A stretch of 64,000 nucleotides of DNA from Ignavibacteria bacterium. GTDB taxonomy: Bacteria; Bacteroidota; Ignavibacteria; OLB7. The translations under genes were made by a program, and so were the position numbers. The stretch spans positions 62,001-126,000 of the forward strand of contig JACKAE010000005.1 of the NCBI GenBank assembly GCA_020635205.1. The letters run 5' to 3'. The notes beneath the pieces were generated by a model that was given only the letters and a program-made list of their open reading frames with translations, was not told the DNA's origin and did not search any database. Shown one piece after another: positions 26,703 through 35,980 of the stretch. Positions within the stretch are counted from its first letter, which is position 1. Every line of letters starts with the position of its first letter.

Positions 26703-28148
26703 TCAGTGGAGAATTGTCATCTTCTGCGAGAGATGTCCTTCACTTGTATTTAGCTGAACGTAGTAGATGCCACTTGGAATATCTAACGTATTCAGATTTA
26801 TGTGATGGACTCCTGGTTCTTGCTTCCCTTCAGCCAAGAAGCGGATTTCCTTTCCGAGTACATTGAAGAGTGCGAGTCTTATCTCAGTTCTGGAAGGGAG
26901 TTCATACGAAATATCTACAGTTGAGTGGGGAGGATTCGGGGTTGGCAGGTTGAGCTTTATTCCTTTCATCTCTTTGTTGCCATCAACCGTTGCTGGAACC
27001 TCTACAAAATTATAGATCCTTCCGCTGAAGTAATCGGCGAAGTACAACTCACGGTTTTCATCTACTCCGAATGTCACGATAAAGTGATCGGTGTCGAAGA
27101 GAAGTTCGTTGGTAACATCGTTGTCGCTTACATAATCGAGTGCCCAAATGTTCCCGAAGACAAAGTCGGCATAGACATAGCGATTTTGCAACTGAGGAAC
27201 CTTGGAGCCGTGATAGACGTGGCCACCAGTAACCGACTTCCCACCACTTCGATCATATCCCCACACCGGACTGGTAAGGGTGCTCGAATCACAATCCGTC
27301 TCCGGTGCGAAGCAATACCAGCTCTCCATAATTCTCCACCCATAATTTTTCCCCCCTTCGATAATGTCTATCTCTTCATAACGTTCTTGTCCGACATCAC
27401 CCGCCCACAACGTTCCCGTTTCTGTGTCAAAACTAAAGCGCCACGGACTACGCAATCCCCACGCCCATATTTCCGGTCGAGCATTTGTATCTGCGACAAA
27501 GGGATTAGTTGATGGGATGCTATAGTTCAAGCTGTCGCTCGAATTATCTACATCGAGACGAAGAATTGTTCCAAGCAACGTCTTCAGATTCTGCGCGTTG
27601 TTGTATGGGTCTCCGCCATTCCCACCATCACCTAAGCCGATGTATAGATAGCCGTCGGGACCAAAAGCAATCTGTCCTCCGTCGTGGTTAGTGAAAGGCT
27701 GAAGAACTTCAAGCAACACAACTTCTGTTGATAAGTCCACACTGTTGTGGTTAGGACTACTGGCCGTAAAGCGCGACAAGCGTGTATAGTTCATCTCTTC
27801 GATAGAGAAGTTGTAGAGCGTAAAGAGGTAGCCATTCTCTTGGAAGTTCGGGTGAAAAGTGAAGGAGAGAAGTCCCATCTCAGCTTCAGTTGTAATCAGT
27901 TTGCCGATATCCAGAAAGAGTGTTGATGTCTCAACATCGGGGTCGTTAGCAAAAGCGTGAATCTGTCCTCCTCTATCTGAGGCAAACAGACGGTTGGTTC
28001 CATCACCCGCATTTTGAATATCTGTCAGTTGCGGAAAAGAGAGACTTGGAAAGGATTCAACGATCTCCAGTGAGTTCTCTTGAGCAGAGAGGGTAGTCAA
28101 CGACAAGGTAGCAATTGTGCTGAGAAGGGTTAGTAAGGGTAGGCGCAT
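26703..28148 (-). CDS. Secreted glucose/sorbosone dehydrogenase-like propeller with T9SS tail (paralogue 1)
   Basis: The 481-residue protein has a Sec signal (MRLPLLTLLSTIATLSLTTLSAQ), a six-bladed GSDH-type propeller (about residues 30-385) and a T9SS sorting domain (about 395-481: NLPTPNPPHSTVDISYELP, then GIYYVQL). Family marks are QNAGDGTNRLFASDRGG, GLLSFTFHPNFQENGYLFTLY, NHDGGQIAFGPDGYLYIGLGD, WGLRSPWRFSFD and NYGWRIMES. The His before D/N-G-G corresponds to the catalytic His of soluble PQQ glucose dehydrogenase. Related proteins oxidise sugars with PQQ, although many homologues have unknown substrates. It is the last of four such genes on this strand. A 9-bp inverted repeat (28180-28188/28211-28219) lies upstream of its start. 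Confidence 0.9.
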   Translation of the reverse strand: MRLPLLTLLSTIATLSLTTLSAQENSLEIVESFPSLSFPQLTDIQNAGDGTNRLFASDRGGQIHAFANDPDVETSTLFLDIGKLITTEAEMGLLSFTFHPNFQENGYLFTLYNFSIEEMNYTRLSRFTASSPNHNSVDLSTEVVLLEVLQPFTNHDGGQIAFGPDGYLYIGLGDGGNGGDPYNNAQNLKTLLGTILRLDVDNSSDSLNYSIPSTNPFVADTNARPEIWAWGLRSPWRFSFDTETGTLWAGDVGQERYEEIDIIEGGKNYGWRIMESWYCFAPETDCDSSTLTSPVWGYDRSGGKSVTGGHVYHGSKVPQLQNRYVYADFVFGNIWALDYVSDNDVTNELLFDTDHFIVTFGVDENRELYFADYFSGRIYNFVEVPATVDGNKEMKGIKLNLPTPNPPHSTVDISYELPSRTEIRLALFNVLGKEIRFLAEGKQEPGVHHINLNTLDIPSGIYYVQLNTSEGHLSQKMTILH

Positions 28149-28360
28149 AATAGTTGTAGTCTTGGTTGTGAAGTGTTTACCTATTGAATGAACATCCTAA
28201 GAAACAACCGTTCAATAGGGATAAATGTACTCGAGTTCTGATTGGACAACATCGACCTGTGAAGCTGTAGGGCATGTCATTCAAAGCGTGTTAGCAATAC
28301 AGCTTCTGATTCTGCTACAATGTTAACAGTCTATCAACGTGGGGTAGGCTCTATAGGTAA

Positions 28361-29824
28361 TTAATTCACGACGGTAATCTTCCGTGCAACCTGAGTAGAG
28401 CCAACGATAAGTTGGATATAATATGTTCCGTCGGGAAGCTCGCTCACGTCAACCTCGCTACGATGTTCCCCTTTCTCCTGCACCTTCTCAAGCATCTGCT
28501 CTACTCGATTCCCTTGTGTGTCGAAGAGGGCGAGGCTGACTAATGCCCTTCGGTTGATGGAATAGGGAATCGTAACCCGGTCTCTCGCCGGGTTCGGAAG
28601 AGCAGGGTGAAGTATTGCCTGAACGTTCTCACTCCCTTCCTCTGCTACCCCGCCTAAATGTCGTGCAAACTTATAGAGCTTCCCATCAACATAGTTGCCG
28701 ATGTAGATTTCTCCCCCCTCGTCAACCCCAAATGTTGAGATAACGAGTTCCGAATCCTTTACCAACGTGTTGGTCACATCATCTTTCCCCTGATAGTCGA
28801 GCATCCAGATGCGTCCGGTGCTGAAGTCTGTGTAGAAGTACATCCCATCAAGTTCTGGAATGTTCGTTCCACGGTATACGTATCCCCCCGTAATCGAGGA
28901 TTGTGTGTTCGTGTCGTGGCTGTACTCCCAAATTGGACCGATCAATCCGATTGAGTCGCAGTTCTGCGTCGAGTCGTGGCAGTGGTATCCCTCCATCACG
29001 CGCCAGCCGTAGTTCCCCCCCTTCTGCACCAGATTTACCTCTTCCCAGTTGAACTGCCCGACATCGCCAACCCACAACCTTCCCGTCGGTTGATCGAAGC
29101 TGAATCGCCACGGATTGCGAAAACCCCAAGCGTAGATTTCTTGTGCGTACTGACTGTTGCGTGCAAAGGGATTTGTTTCGGGAATCCCGTAGTTCTTGCC
29201 GTTCGCCGGATTGTCTATGTCAACACGGAGAATCTTGCCGAGGATGGAGCGAAGGTCTTGGCCAGAGTTCAGAGGGTCATCCGGGTCGACGCCGTCACCC
29301 AGAGCAATGTAGAGGTATCCGTCGGGACCAAATCCTACCTGACCACCGTTGTGGTGGATTGCAGGTTGCCGGAAATCGAACAGGTTGACCTCAGTGGCTA
29401 AGTCTATCGGCTCTGAGCTTGCGGGATTGTGAGTAAATCGAGAAATCCGCGTGTAGAAGTAGAGTCCTCTCCGCACCATGTAGTAGACAAAGATGTACCC
29501 GTTCTCCGAAAAGTTCGGGTGGAGTGTAAAGCCGAGAAGTCCTGACTCGTAGTAGTCGGTAGTAACCACACCGGTTAGGTCGAGAAAGAGCTTCGATTCA
29601 GTTACTTCCGGGTTGTTATCGAAGACGTAAATCTCTCCTGTTCTACGCGAAACGAAGAGACGGTTCGATCCATCTCCCGCATTCTGAATGTCAGTTACCT
29701 CGTTGAACGAGGTTGAAATCTTCGGAAATGCTTCTACAATGTCGAGGTAGACAGATTGTGCCTGTAGCAGTGTCGGCAGAAGGAGGGGAAGTAGTACAAT
29801 GAAGCGTCGGAGTAATGTTGGCAT
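28361..29824 (-). CDS. Secreted glucose/sorbosone dehydrogenase-like propeller with T9SS tail (paralogue 2)
   Basis: The 487-residue protein repeats the design of paralogue 1: a signal peptide ending TLLQAQS, a GSDH propeller (DIQNAGDGSNRLFVSRR, GLLGFTLHPNFSENGYIFVYY, HHNGGQVGFGPDGYLYIALGD, WGFRNPWRFSFDQPTGRLW, NYGWRVMEGYHC), and a T9SS tail from about residue 400 (LHPALPNPARDRVTIPYSI, ending YYIQLIVGSTQVARKITVVN). It should be an outer-surface or secreted oxidoreductase. In this copy the substrate-side motif is HHNGG, where paralogues 1 and 4 have NHDGG, so the active site may differ. A Cys pair in CHDSTQNCDS is shared with paralogues 1 and 4 and probably forms a disulfide. Confidence 0.9.
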   Translation of the reverse strand: MPTLLRRFIVLLPLLLPTLLQAQSVYLDIVEAFPKISTSFNEVTDIQNAGDGSNRLFVSRRTGEIYVFDNNPEVTESKLFLDLTGVVTTDYYESGLLGFTLHPNFSENGYIFVYYMVRRGLYFYTRISRFTHNPASSEPIDLATEVNLFDFRQPAIHHNGGQVGFGPDGYLYIALGDGVDPDDPLNSGQDLRSILGKILRVDIDNPANGKNYGIPETNPFARNSQYAQEIYAWGFRNPWRFSFDQPTGRLWVGDVGQFNWEEVNLVQKGGNYGWRVMEGYHCHDSTQNCDSIGLIGPIWEYSHDTNTQSSITGGYVYRGTNIPELDGMYFYTDFSTGRIWMLDYQGKDDVTNTLVKDSELVISTFGVDEGGEIYIGNYVDGKLYKFARHLGGVAEEGSENVQAILHPALPNPARDRVTIPYSINRRALVSLALFDTQGNRVEQMLEKVQEKGEHRSEVDVSELPDGTYYIQLIVGSTQVARKITVVN

Positions 29825-29964
29825 GATTGCGACAGTGTTGCGTAATGATATTCAGGTTGAGCAAAAGATAATAAGCTCAATACAAATAGAGAGGTAAAAT
29901 GACAGTAGAGATAGGTAACTGATACAGGTGGCATCTTTCCGACTTGAGAATCTTGCTCGAAAAT

Positions 29965-30480
29965 TTACCAGTCCCCTGCGTAGCGCAACGAGAAGGGGGC
30001 AACTTGCTGAGCAAGAAAGTCCCACCGCAACCGAGCTATCTGTCGTAGGTGAAGGAGGTCGTGTCCAACCCAAGAAGCCATTAATGTACCAGCCTGCATT
30101 GAGCCGAAAAGTGGGTGCGTGTGTGTGGAGCTCCAATCTGGTTTGTTGAGCGTTTCCAACCATTGTAGCGAACGTTCCCGTTCAGCAACGAAGTCGTCGA
30201 GTGCTTCCTGAAGAGAACGATTTTGGTAGAGATCGTTCTTTACTGCACCTTCTGGATCGATCCCCGGCCAATCTTTCTCTGGTTGGTGGAGCGTTAAGTC
30301 GAGCCGTACTCGAAAGTCTACCCGTTCTTCGTCGGCTAAGTGGTTCACAACGTCGAGAATGGACCAAGCCTCTGGTTTTGGATGCCAGTTCCACTCGTCT
30401 TCTCCAACCGATCCTAACATCCCCTGAAGTGTTGGGATAGTAGACCGAAGTTGAGCGATACTATCTGCCAGTTCTTTCAT
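29965..30480 (-). CDS. DinB family four-helix protein
   Basis: The 171-residue protein has the DinB/YfiT fold signature: a helix with WHPKPEAWSILDVVNHLADEE (metal-ligand His47) and a later helix with GHDLLHLRQIARL (His140, His144), giving the usual three-His metal site. Members are metal-dependent, often thiol-linked transferases or of unknown role, and are cytoplasmic. The gene starts only 12 bases after the stop of paralogue 3 and lies between sugar-dehydrogenase-like paralogues that are otherwise adjacent. It is therefore probably translated from the same transcript although unrelated in function and location. Confidence 0.9.
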   Translation of the reverse strand: MKELADSIAQLRSTIPTLQGMLGSVGEDEWNWHPKPEAWSILDVVNHLADEERVDFRVRLDLTLHQPEKDWPGIDPEGAVKNDLYQNRSLQEALDDFVAERERSLQWLETLNKPDWSSTHTHPLFGSMQAGTLMASWVGHDLLHLRQIARLRWDFLAQQVAPFSLRYAGDW

Positions 30481-30492
30481 TCTCGTATTCCA

Positions 30493-31701
30493 TCATTGTA
30501 GCTTGTAGATTCCCTGACCAAGCGTTCCGTAGTAGATTTCTCCTTTGTCGTCGACACCAAACGTCGTGATAAGGTGATCTGTGTCGATCAACTCAATGTT
30601 TGTGATCGTACCATTTCCGTCATCACCTAAACCCCAGATCTGTCCAGTAGAGAGGTCGCCGTATACGTACAATCCTCCAAGCTCTGGGAACTGTTGACCG
30701 TGGTAGGTGTAGCCGCCAGTGACAGAGTAGCCACTGCTCAAATCTACGTGAAGATATTCATAGAGAGGAGCAATCAACGATGTTGAGTCACATACCTTAG
30801 TTAAGTTAAGCGCATCATCGCGATCAAAGCAGTGAAATCCTTCCATCACTCGCCAGCCGTAGTTCCCTCCACGCTCGATGATGTTAATCTCCTCAGACGC
30901 ATTCTGCCCGACATCACCAGCCCAAAGTTTTCCAGTCTCTTTGTCGAAGCTGAACCGCCACGGATTGCGCAATCCCCACGCATAGATCTCTTCTCTGTAG
31001 TGGCTGTTTCCAGCGAAGGGATTTGTTTTCGGGATGCTGTACGTTCTTCCGGGGTCAGGATTCTTCACGTCGATACAGAGAATCTTTCCGAGAGGTGAAC
31101 GAAGGTCTTGTGCGCGGTTGAATGGATCACCAAATCCACCACCATCTCCCGTACTGATATAGAGATATTCATCTCGTGGTCCGAAGGCAATCTCTCCTCC
31201 GTTGTGTGTTGGATAGGGTTGATATATCTCAAACAGAACTTGTTCCGATGAGGGAAGGACTTCTGGCGGATCGGTTGCCGTGAGTGTGAGTCGGGTAATC
31301 AACGTCCAAAGGGAGTCATTCCTCTGCACTATGTAGTTCAGGTAGATGAAGCGGTTCGTCAGGAAATCTGGGTCGAACGCAAGGCCGAGCAACCCTGCTT
31401 CGTCGGTAGAGATAATCTTCTGCCGAAAGTCGAAGAGCGTGTCCGCGCGAGTGGTTGCCACGCTATTCTTTGCAGTCCAGAGAACGCCATTCTGTTCGCA
31501 GATGAACCAACGGTTCGATCCATCTGGAGCAAACTGCATTTTCGTAATGCGAGCGTTGTTGAGTGGGAGATCTGGAAAAGTCGGAGTAACGCTAACCTTA
31601 ACAGATTGGCTCTGCAATTGAACTACGGTGGTGAGTAGCAGCAGTGTAGATAACAGACCGCTAAGTACTATCTGAACACTTCTGGTAGGGTGGTAGTACA
31701 T
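30493..31701 (-). CDS. Secreted glucose/sorbosone dehydrogenase-like propeller lacking the T9SS tail (paralogue 3)
   Basis: The 402-residue protein has a signal peptide (segment VLSGLLSTLLLLTTVVQLQS) and a complete GSDH-type propeller (KMQFAPDGSNRWFICEQNG, GLLGLAFDPDFLTNRFIYLNY, THNGGEIAFGPRDEYLYIST, WGLRNPWRFSFD, NYGWRVMEGFHC). It stops at the end of the last blade (GEIYYGTLGQGIYKLQ), whereas the other three copies continue about 90 residues into a sorting domain. It would thus be periplasmic instead of secreted through the T9SS. The four genes share the strand and the order of motifs but differ in blade loops, so the expansion is not recent. DinB begins 12 bases after the stop. Confidence 0.9.
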   Translation of the reverse strand: MYYHPTRSVQIVLSGLLSTLLLLTTVVQLQSQSVKVSVTPTFPDLPLNNARITKMQFAPDGSNRWFICEQNGVLWTAKNSVATTRADTLFDFRQKIISTDEAGLLGLAFDPDFLTNRFIYLNYIVQRNDSLWTLITRLTLTATDPPEVLPSSEQVLFEIYQPYPTHNGGEIAFGPRDEYLYISTGDGGGFGDPFNRAQDLRSPLGKILCIDVKNPDPGRTYSIPKTNPFAGNSHYREEIYAWGLRNPWRFSFDKETGKLWAGDVGQNASEEINIIERGGNYGWRVMEGFHCFDRDDALNLTKVCDSTSLIAPLYEYLHVDLSSGYSVTGGYTYHGQQFPELGGLYVYGDLSTGQIWGLGDDGNGTITNIELIDTDHLITTFGVDDKGEIYYGTLGQGIYKLQ

Positions 31702-31732
31702 CGTTGCCTCGCGCGCCTATGCTTAGTTGGCT

Positions 31733-31769
31733 GTGAGCTACGAGCAACACCGTAATGCTCGTAGCTCAC
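31733..31769 (-). terminator. Perfect 14-bp hairpin between paralogues 4 and 3
   Basis: Arms 31733-31746 and 31756-31769 are perfectly complementary around nine bases. It lies 15 bases after the stop of paralogue 4 and upstream of paralogue 3. No T-run follows, so it could instead be an RNA-stabilising or processing hairpin within a longer transcript. Confidence 0.6.
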
Positions 31770-31783
31770 GACTTAGAACTTAC

Positions 31784-33244
31784 TCAATGCTCTACCGTCA
31801 ACTTCCGCGTTACTTGCCCTTTCTCCGTAGTGAGTTGCACGTAGTAGACGCCACCCGGGATATCTGTTGTGTCGAACTCTACCTGATGTTCCCCCCTCTC
31901 CTCCTTTTGATTGACAAGTTGAGAGATCTCTTCACCGATACTGTTGAAGATCGTGATTGAGACTTGCATACTACCATCGAGATCGTAGGGAATTATCACC
32001 CGAGAGCTTGCCGGGTTTGGAACCGCTGGGTGGAGGGTTGCACCTGTGTTTAATTCTTTACCCTCAACATTCCCCGACGGGTCAACAAACTTGTGAATCT
32101 TACTGTTGAGACCCCCAACGTAGAGTTCGTTGTTTTCGTCGACTCCGAATGTGTAGATAGCGAAGGGGGTGTTTACTATCGAACTGTTGGTAACATCGGC
32201 TTCACTCTTATAGTCAAGTGCCCAGATGCGACGGCTACCGTAGTCTCCGTAGATGTACATCCCTGTAAGTGCAGGAACGTTCGAGCCACGGTAGACGTAG
32301 CCGCCGGTAATTGACTGCCCAACGCTGTGGCTGTACTCCCAGACCGGACCAATCAACCCGATAGAATCGCAGTTATTGTTCGGGTCGTAGCAGTGCCAAC
32401 CTTCAGTAACACGCCAGCCGTAGTTCCCTCCCTTCTCGATAATGTTCACTTCCTCCCACTTATCCTGCCCTACATCTGCTGCCCAAAGTCTTCCGGTCGG
32501 TTGGTCGAAGCTGAAGCGCCACGGGTTGCGCAATCCCCAAGCGTAGATTTCCTGAACGTACTCACTGTTTGTGGCAAAGGGATTTGTTTCAGGGATACTA
32601 TAGTTCTTCCCGTTTTCATCGTCAGGATTATCTACATCAATTCGGAGAATTTTTCCGAGGGGGGAGCGGAGGTCTTGTCCGGAGTTGAGTGGGTCGCCAC
32701 CAGAACCGCCGTCACCCAACGCAATGTAGAGGTAGCCATCCTCTGGACCAAAGGCAATTTGTCCGCCGTCATGGTTTTGGAAGGGTTGTTCGATCTCCAT
32801 CATTATAACTTCGGAGTTAATGTCGGCCTTGTTCGGATCCTCAGAGTCTACACTGAAGCGTGAGATGATGGTGTAGAACTTGTTCCCCCGTTGGACATTG
32901 TAGTTCAGATAGAAAAATCCATTCTCCTTGTAGTTTGGGTGGAAGGCCAACCCTAACAAACCCATTTCCGACTGCGTTGCAATCTGCCCACGCAGGTCGA
33001 GAAAGAGTGTTGTTTCCGAGACGTTGGGATCATTTGGAAAGACGTGAAGCAATCCTGTTTTCTCGCAGACGAAGAGTCTGTTCGATCCATCGCCGGCATT
33101 TTGTATGTCGGTAGGGAGGGGAATTGTCAGATTTGGGAAAGCTGGGACAAGTTCAACGTCAATTGTCTGAGCAGTTGACGTGCAGGATAAGCTAACCAGA
33201 GCAATCAGTACAAGCAATCCGAATGATGTAGAGAGTTTGTGCAT
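31784..33244 (-). CDS. Secreted glucose/sorbosone dehydrogenase-like propeller with T9SS tail (paralogue 4)
   Basis: The 486-residue protein begins with a signal peptide that contains a Cys (VLIALVSLSCTSTAQT), which could alternatively be a lipobox-like site. The GSDH propeller shows QNAGDGSNRLFVCEKTG, GLLGLAFHPNYKENGFFYLNY, NHDGGQIAFGPEDGYLYIAL, WGLRNPWRFSFDQPTGRLW and NYGWRVTEGWHC. The T9SS domain begins about residue 405 (LHPAVPNPASSRVIIPYDL) and ends VYYVQLTTEKGQVTRKLTVEH. It is closest in its motifs to paralogue 2. It is first in the series, so its promoter, in 33245-33479, may drive the group; I see no clear motif there. Confidence 0.9.
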   Translation of the reverse strand: MHKLSTSFGLLVLIALVSLSCTSTAQTIDVELVPAFPNLTIPLPTDIQNAGDGSNRLFVCEKTGLLHVFPNDPNVSETTLFLDLRGQIATQSEMGLLGLAFHPNYKENGFFYLNYNVQRGNKFYTIISRFSVDSEDPNKADINSEVIMMEIEQPFQNHDGGQIAFGPEDGYLYIALGDGGSGGDPLNSGQDLRSPLGKILRIDVDNPDDENGKNYSIPETNPFATNSEYVQEIYAWGLRNPWRFSFDQPTGRLWAADVGQDKWEEVNIIEKGGNYGWRVTEGWHCYDPNNNCDSIGLIGPVWEYSHSVGQSITGGYVYRGSNVPALTGMYIYGDYGSRRIWALDYKSEADVTNSSIVNTPFAIYTFGVDENNELYVGGLNSKIHKFVDPSGNVEGKELNTGATLHPAVPNPASSRVIIPYDLDGSMQVSITIFNSIGEEISQLVNQKEERGEHQVEFDTTDIPGGVYYVQLTTEKGQVTRKLTVEH

Positions 33245-33479
33245 AGTCGTTATCTATGATATTCTTCGCAGAAGAATTGTGAATGTACAATGTAGTCTTG
33301 TTGAGCAAGAATGAACCTCGGACGTCTCAACGTTCCACTTCACATGCCAGAGTATTGTAGCGAAAGTGGAGGAACAGTCTGAGAGTCATTGTTCCTGCAT
33401 AGCAGGGAATATAAAGAGCAGAGAGGATATAACAGAGGTAGTCTTACGGGGATAAAGAACTTCTTCGATGTACCACAGA

Positions 33480-33514
33480 AGAAGCCCGACGGCGAAGGGA
33501 ACCATCGGGCTTCT
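33480..33514 (-). terminator. Terminator of the T9SS propeller gene at 33537
   Basis: Arms 33480-33489 and 33505-33514 form a 10-bp stem (AGAAGCCCGA) with a 15-base loop, 22 bases after the minus-strand stop. On that strand the stem is followed by TCTGTGG after a CTTCT run, a modest T-rich tail. The other intergenic positions, 33245-33479, show nothing else. Confidence 0.7.
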
Positions 33515-33536
33515 CAACTCTAATCGATGCACAGCC

Positions 33537-35156
33537 TTAGTCTACGATAATCAATGGGCGAGTTATCACGTGATTTCCAGCCGAGAGTTTCAGAAAATAT
33601 GTTCCCGACGTTAGGTGCTCTGTTTGTAGAGGGAAGTGATGTTCTCCCAACTCGCAACGTTTATTTGCTATAATAGCCACTTCCTGGCCGACGGCGTTTA
33701 CCAAGCGTAGGTCAACCTCTGAGCGCTCTGTAAGTGCAAGCGTGACCGAAGAATGTTCGGAGACTGGATTGGGTGCTATACGAAATATGCTGACCGGCCC
33801 CTCTCGTTCCTCTACCTTCGCAGTTTGATTAAATGTGCTGGATGGGGGAGCATTCCCGTCGAGGAGTGCGAGATAGCTATTCATGACGATCCAGACAATG
33901 CCATCCTCAGCAATGTAGATACGCACAATGTTATTCGAGGGAAGCTCCGAGTTCTCTTTGGTGTAGTGCAACCACTGATTGCTATCGGATCGCGCAAAGC
34001 CATTGCTTTGGTAGCCAAACCAGAGGTCATCTCCTTGTGCCATCGACGAAACACTTTTGCTCAACGGGTTGAAGTCTTCTTCTGTCTCGATCAGAAATTG
34101 CGAAGGATCCATATTCTCGTCGAAGCGGAAAAGTTTTCTCTGTGCGGGAACGGAGATAAAGATGTCGCCATCTTGATTTACTCCGAGCGGGATAACTTCT
34201 TCAAGGCCAATTCCTAAGATCGGAATTTCATAGAATGGATGACTCACGTAAAGGATGTCTCCATTCTTGTTGAATTTGATAAGGTTATAAGGATAGTTGA
34301 TGCCGTTGGCAATCCAGATGTTTCCTGCACTATCCTGCACAGGCTTATGGAAGTATCGTCGCTGTTCTGGCAGATCGAGTCCCGGAACTTCACGGAGGAA
34401 TGAACGTTCCCCCTCGTTATAGTAGTGGAGGCCATCCCGTGCCACAATGAACGTTCCCTTCTCGTTTACCCAGAATCTTGCGGGGCCTTGAACCCCAGCA
34501 TCCTTCAAATGTTCTACCCACTTGCCGGAGGCGAACTGGTAGAGAGAAAGATTTCCGGTGACTAAGAGCCATGGATTCCCTTCTGGATCGAGCGTTATCT
34601 GCTTGCTTGCACCAACTTGTAGGGGCCAATCATATTCTGTCCACGTTACGCCATCAAACTTTTGCAATCCATCTGGTGCAGCAACCCATCCAATTCCTCG
34701 CTCACTGTCGAAGGCAAAATCTCCTTCATCTCTCGCGGTAATCGTCCAAGGTGAAGGTTCGGATGAATTCTTGACGGTAATGAACGCACTCTCTTCAACA
34801 GTCGTTCCATTTGCTAACCGACCTCGGATGACAATCTCATGTTTTCCGATAGACTGCTTGCTTATGGTCACGGTAACTGCTACTGTAGAATCAGCATCTT
34901 GAGGAAGATTCAAGAACGTTGGGCTTACCGTTACTCCTTCGCCCGGCTGCGTTAATGTGGCTGCCGTTGCCGACATTGTCATCGGTTCTACATGTCCATT
35001 TTCAACCAGAACAGTAACTTCAACTTCTGCCGTCAGAAAGAAATCTTGTCCTGTCTTCACTGTCTGCTCTTCGGGTGATATTTGTAAGATAATTGGTTGC
35101 GCATACAGACTACTTGCGAGAACAAGTGCTGTAAATACAAGGGAAAATAATTTCAT
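33537..35156 (-). CDS. Secreted propeller protein with T9SS tail, linked to a sigma/anti-sigma pair
   Basis: The start at 35156 is chosen because GGAGGAGATC immediately precedes it; the upstream in-frame ATG (35168) overlaps that ribosome site. The 539-residue product has a signal peptide (MKLFSLVFTALVLASSLYAQ), an N-terminal beta-sandwich of about 115 residues (ILQISPEEQTVKTGQDFFLT), then a series of two-component-regulator-like propeller blades (GIGWVAAPDGLQKFDG, WIANGINYPYNLIKFNKNG, WFGYQSNGFARSDSNQWLHY, IVWIVMNSYLALLDG), and a T9SS domain from about 455 (FRIAPNPVSEHSSVTLAL, ending YFLKLSAGNHVITRPLIIVD). Two genes, an anti-sigma-like membrane protein and an ECF sigma factor, lie immediately upstream with 27- and 26-base gaps, so all three are probably one operon and the secreted protein may be a target or a sensor of that pathway. 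Confidence 0.88.
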   Translation of the reverse strand: MKLFSLVFTALVLASSLYAQPIILQISPEEQTVKTGQDFFLTAEVEVTVLVENGHVEPMTMSATAATLTQPGEGVTVSPTFLNLPQDADSTVAVTVTISKQSIGKHEIVIRGRLANGTTVEESAFITVKNSSEPSPWTITARDEGDFAFDSERGIGWVAAPDGLQKFDGVTWTEYDWPLQVGASKQITLDPEGNPWLLVTGNLSLYQFASGKWVEHLKDAGVQGPARFWVNEKGTFIVARDGLHYYNEGERSFLREVPGLDLPEQRRYFHKPVQDSAGNIWIANGINYPYNLIKFNKNGDILYVSHPFYEIPILGIGLEEVIPLGVNQDGDIFISVPAQRKLFRFDENMDPSQFLIETEEDFNPLSKSVSSMAQGDDLWFGYQSNGFARSDSNQWLHYTKENSELPSNNIVRIYIAEDGIVWIVMNSYLALLDGNAPPSSTFNQTAKVEEREGPVSIFRIAPNPVSEHSSVTLALTERSEVDLRLVNAVGQEVAIIANKRCELGEHHFPLQTEHLTSGTYFLKLSAGNHVITRPLIIVD

Positions 35157-35183
35157 GATCTCCTCCATTGGTCGTAGGGATAT

Positions 35184-35954
35184 TTAGTTGTCAGTTGGGA
35201 CTTTCTTCCACTTCAGCTTCGCTCCCACGTTGATACTATCTTTGGGTTCTATCATCAACCCCTCTGGTGAGGATAACGTGTTGAGAGGATTGAGACTGTC
35301 AGCTGTTATCGGTGGGGGTGAAGGATCCGATGTTGTTGGGTGGGTTGCAGTCTGAACATCCTGGGTGTCACTTTGCTTGGTAGTAACAGCGGGTGCGGCA
35401 GAGACTGAAGGTTTGTGGGAAAGGTGTGTAGGACGTTCAGAGCGCACGCCCATCTCTTCCTTCACTACCTCTTCCGATTGATAGGTCGATTCTCCTGCCA
35501 CGTTGCTCTTCTCACGTTCAACTGTCGGTCTCTGCATCTGCATTCCCTGCCTTTGCATCTCCGGGAGAAGACTTTGCATCAAGGTTATCTCTTCGGAGAA
35601 GTTTAGGGTGAAGAAGGTTATTCCCAACAGTAGAAAGATACCTGCTCCAAGCAGATAGCGATAGAGATTTGATTTTGCTGGCTGGCTTGGCACTCTCTCT
35701 ACCGACTCTGCCTCAACAGGTGATTGAGGGAGCGTTGCAAGCATTGCCGTTACTCCTGCTTGAATTGTGCCGTAGTTTGCGTTGTCGCCAACACGATCTT
35801 TCTGGAATGCTCTCTCAATTGTCTGCTGTGCTTTCAGCTCGTGCCGTAGCTCTTTGTCCAGAGCAACTTGGATAAAGAAGTCATGTTCCCCCTGCAGGTT
35901 CATTTCTCCTCCCAAGTATCGCCGAAGCAATTCTTCCCGTTCAATCCGATTCAT
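35184..35954 (-). CDS. Anti-sigma-like single-pass membrane protein
   Basis: The 256-residue protein has an acidic/basic N-terminal cytoplasmic domain of about 95 residues (REELLRRYLGGEMNLQGEH, typical of the short helical domains of ECF anti-sigma factors), one transmembrane segment (LYRYLLGAGIFLLLGITFF, about 97-115) and a long Ser/Thr/Pro-rich, probably disordered periplasmic tail. It lacks the H-x3-C-x2-C zinc motif of ZAS anti-sigma factors. Position is the main argument: it starts 26 bases after the ECF sigma gene on the same strand. I infer that it holds the sigma factor and releases it on an envelope signal. Confidence 0.7.
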   Translation of the reverse strand: MNRIEREELLRRYLGGEMNLQGEHDFFIQVALDKELRHELKAQQTIERAFQKDRVGDNANYGTIQAGVTAMLATLPQSPVEAESVERVPSQPAKSNLYRYLLGAGIFLLLGITFFTLNFSEEITLMQSLLPEMQRQGMQMQRPTVEREKSNVAGESTYQSEEVVKEEMGVRSERPTHLSHKPSVSAAPAVTTKQSDTQDVQTATHPTTSDPSPPPITADSLNPLNTLSSPEGLMIEPKDSINVGAKLKWKKVPTDN

Positions 35955-35980
35955 CGTCTGTTCTCTATAGTTCTGTAATG

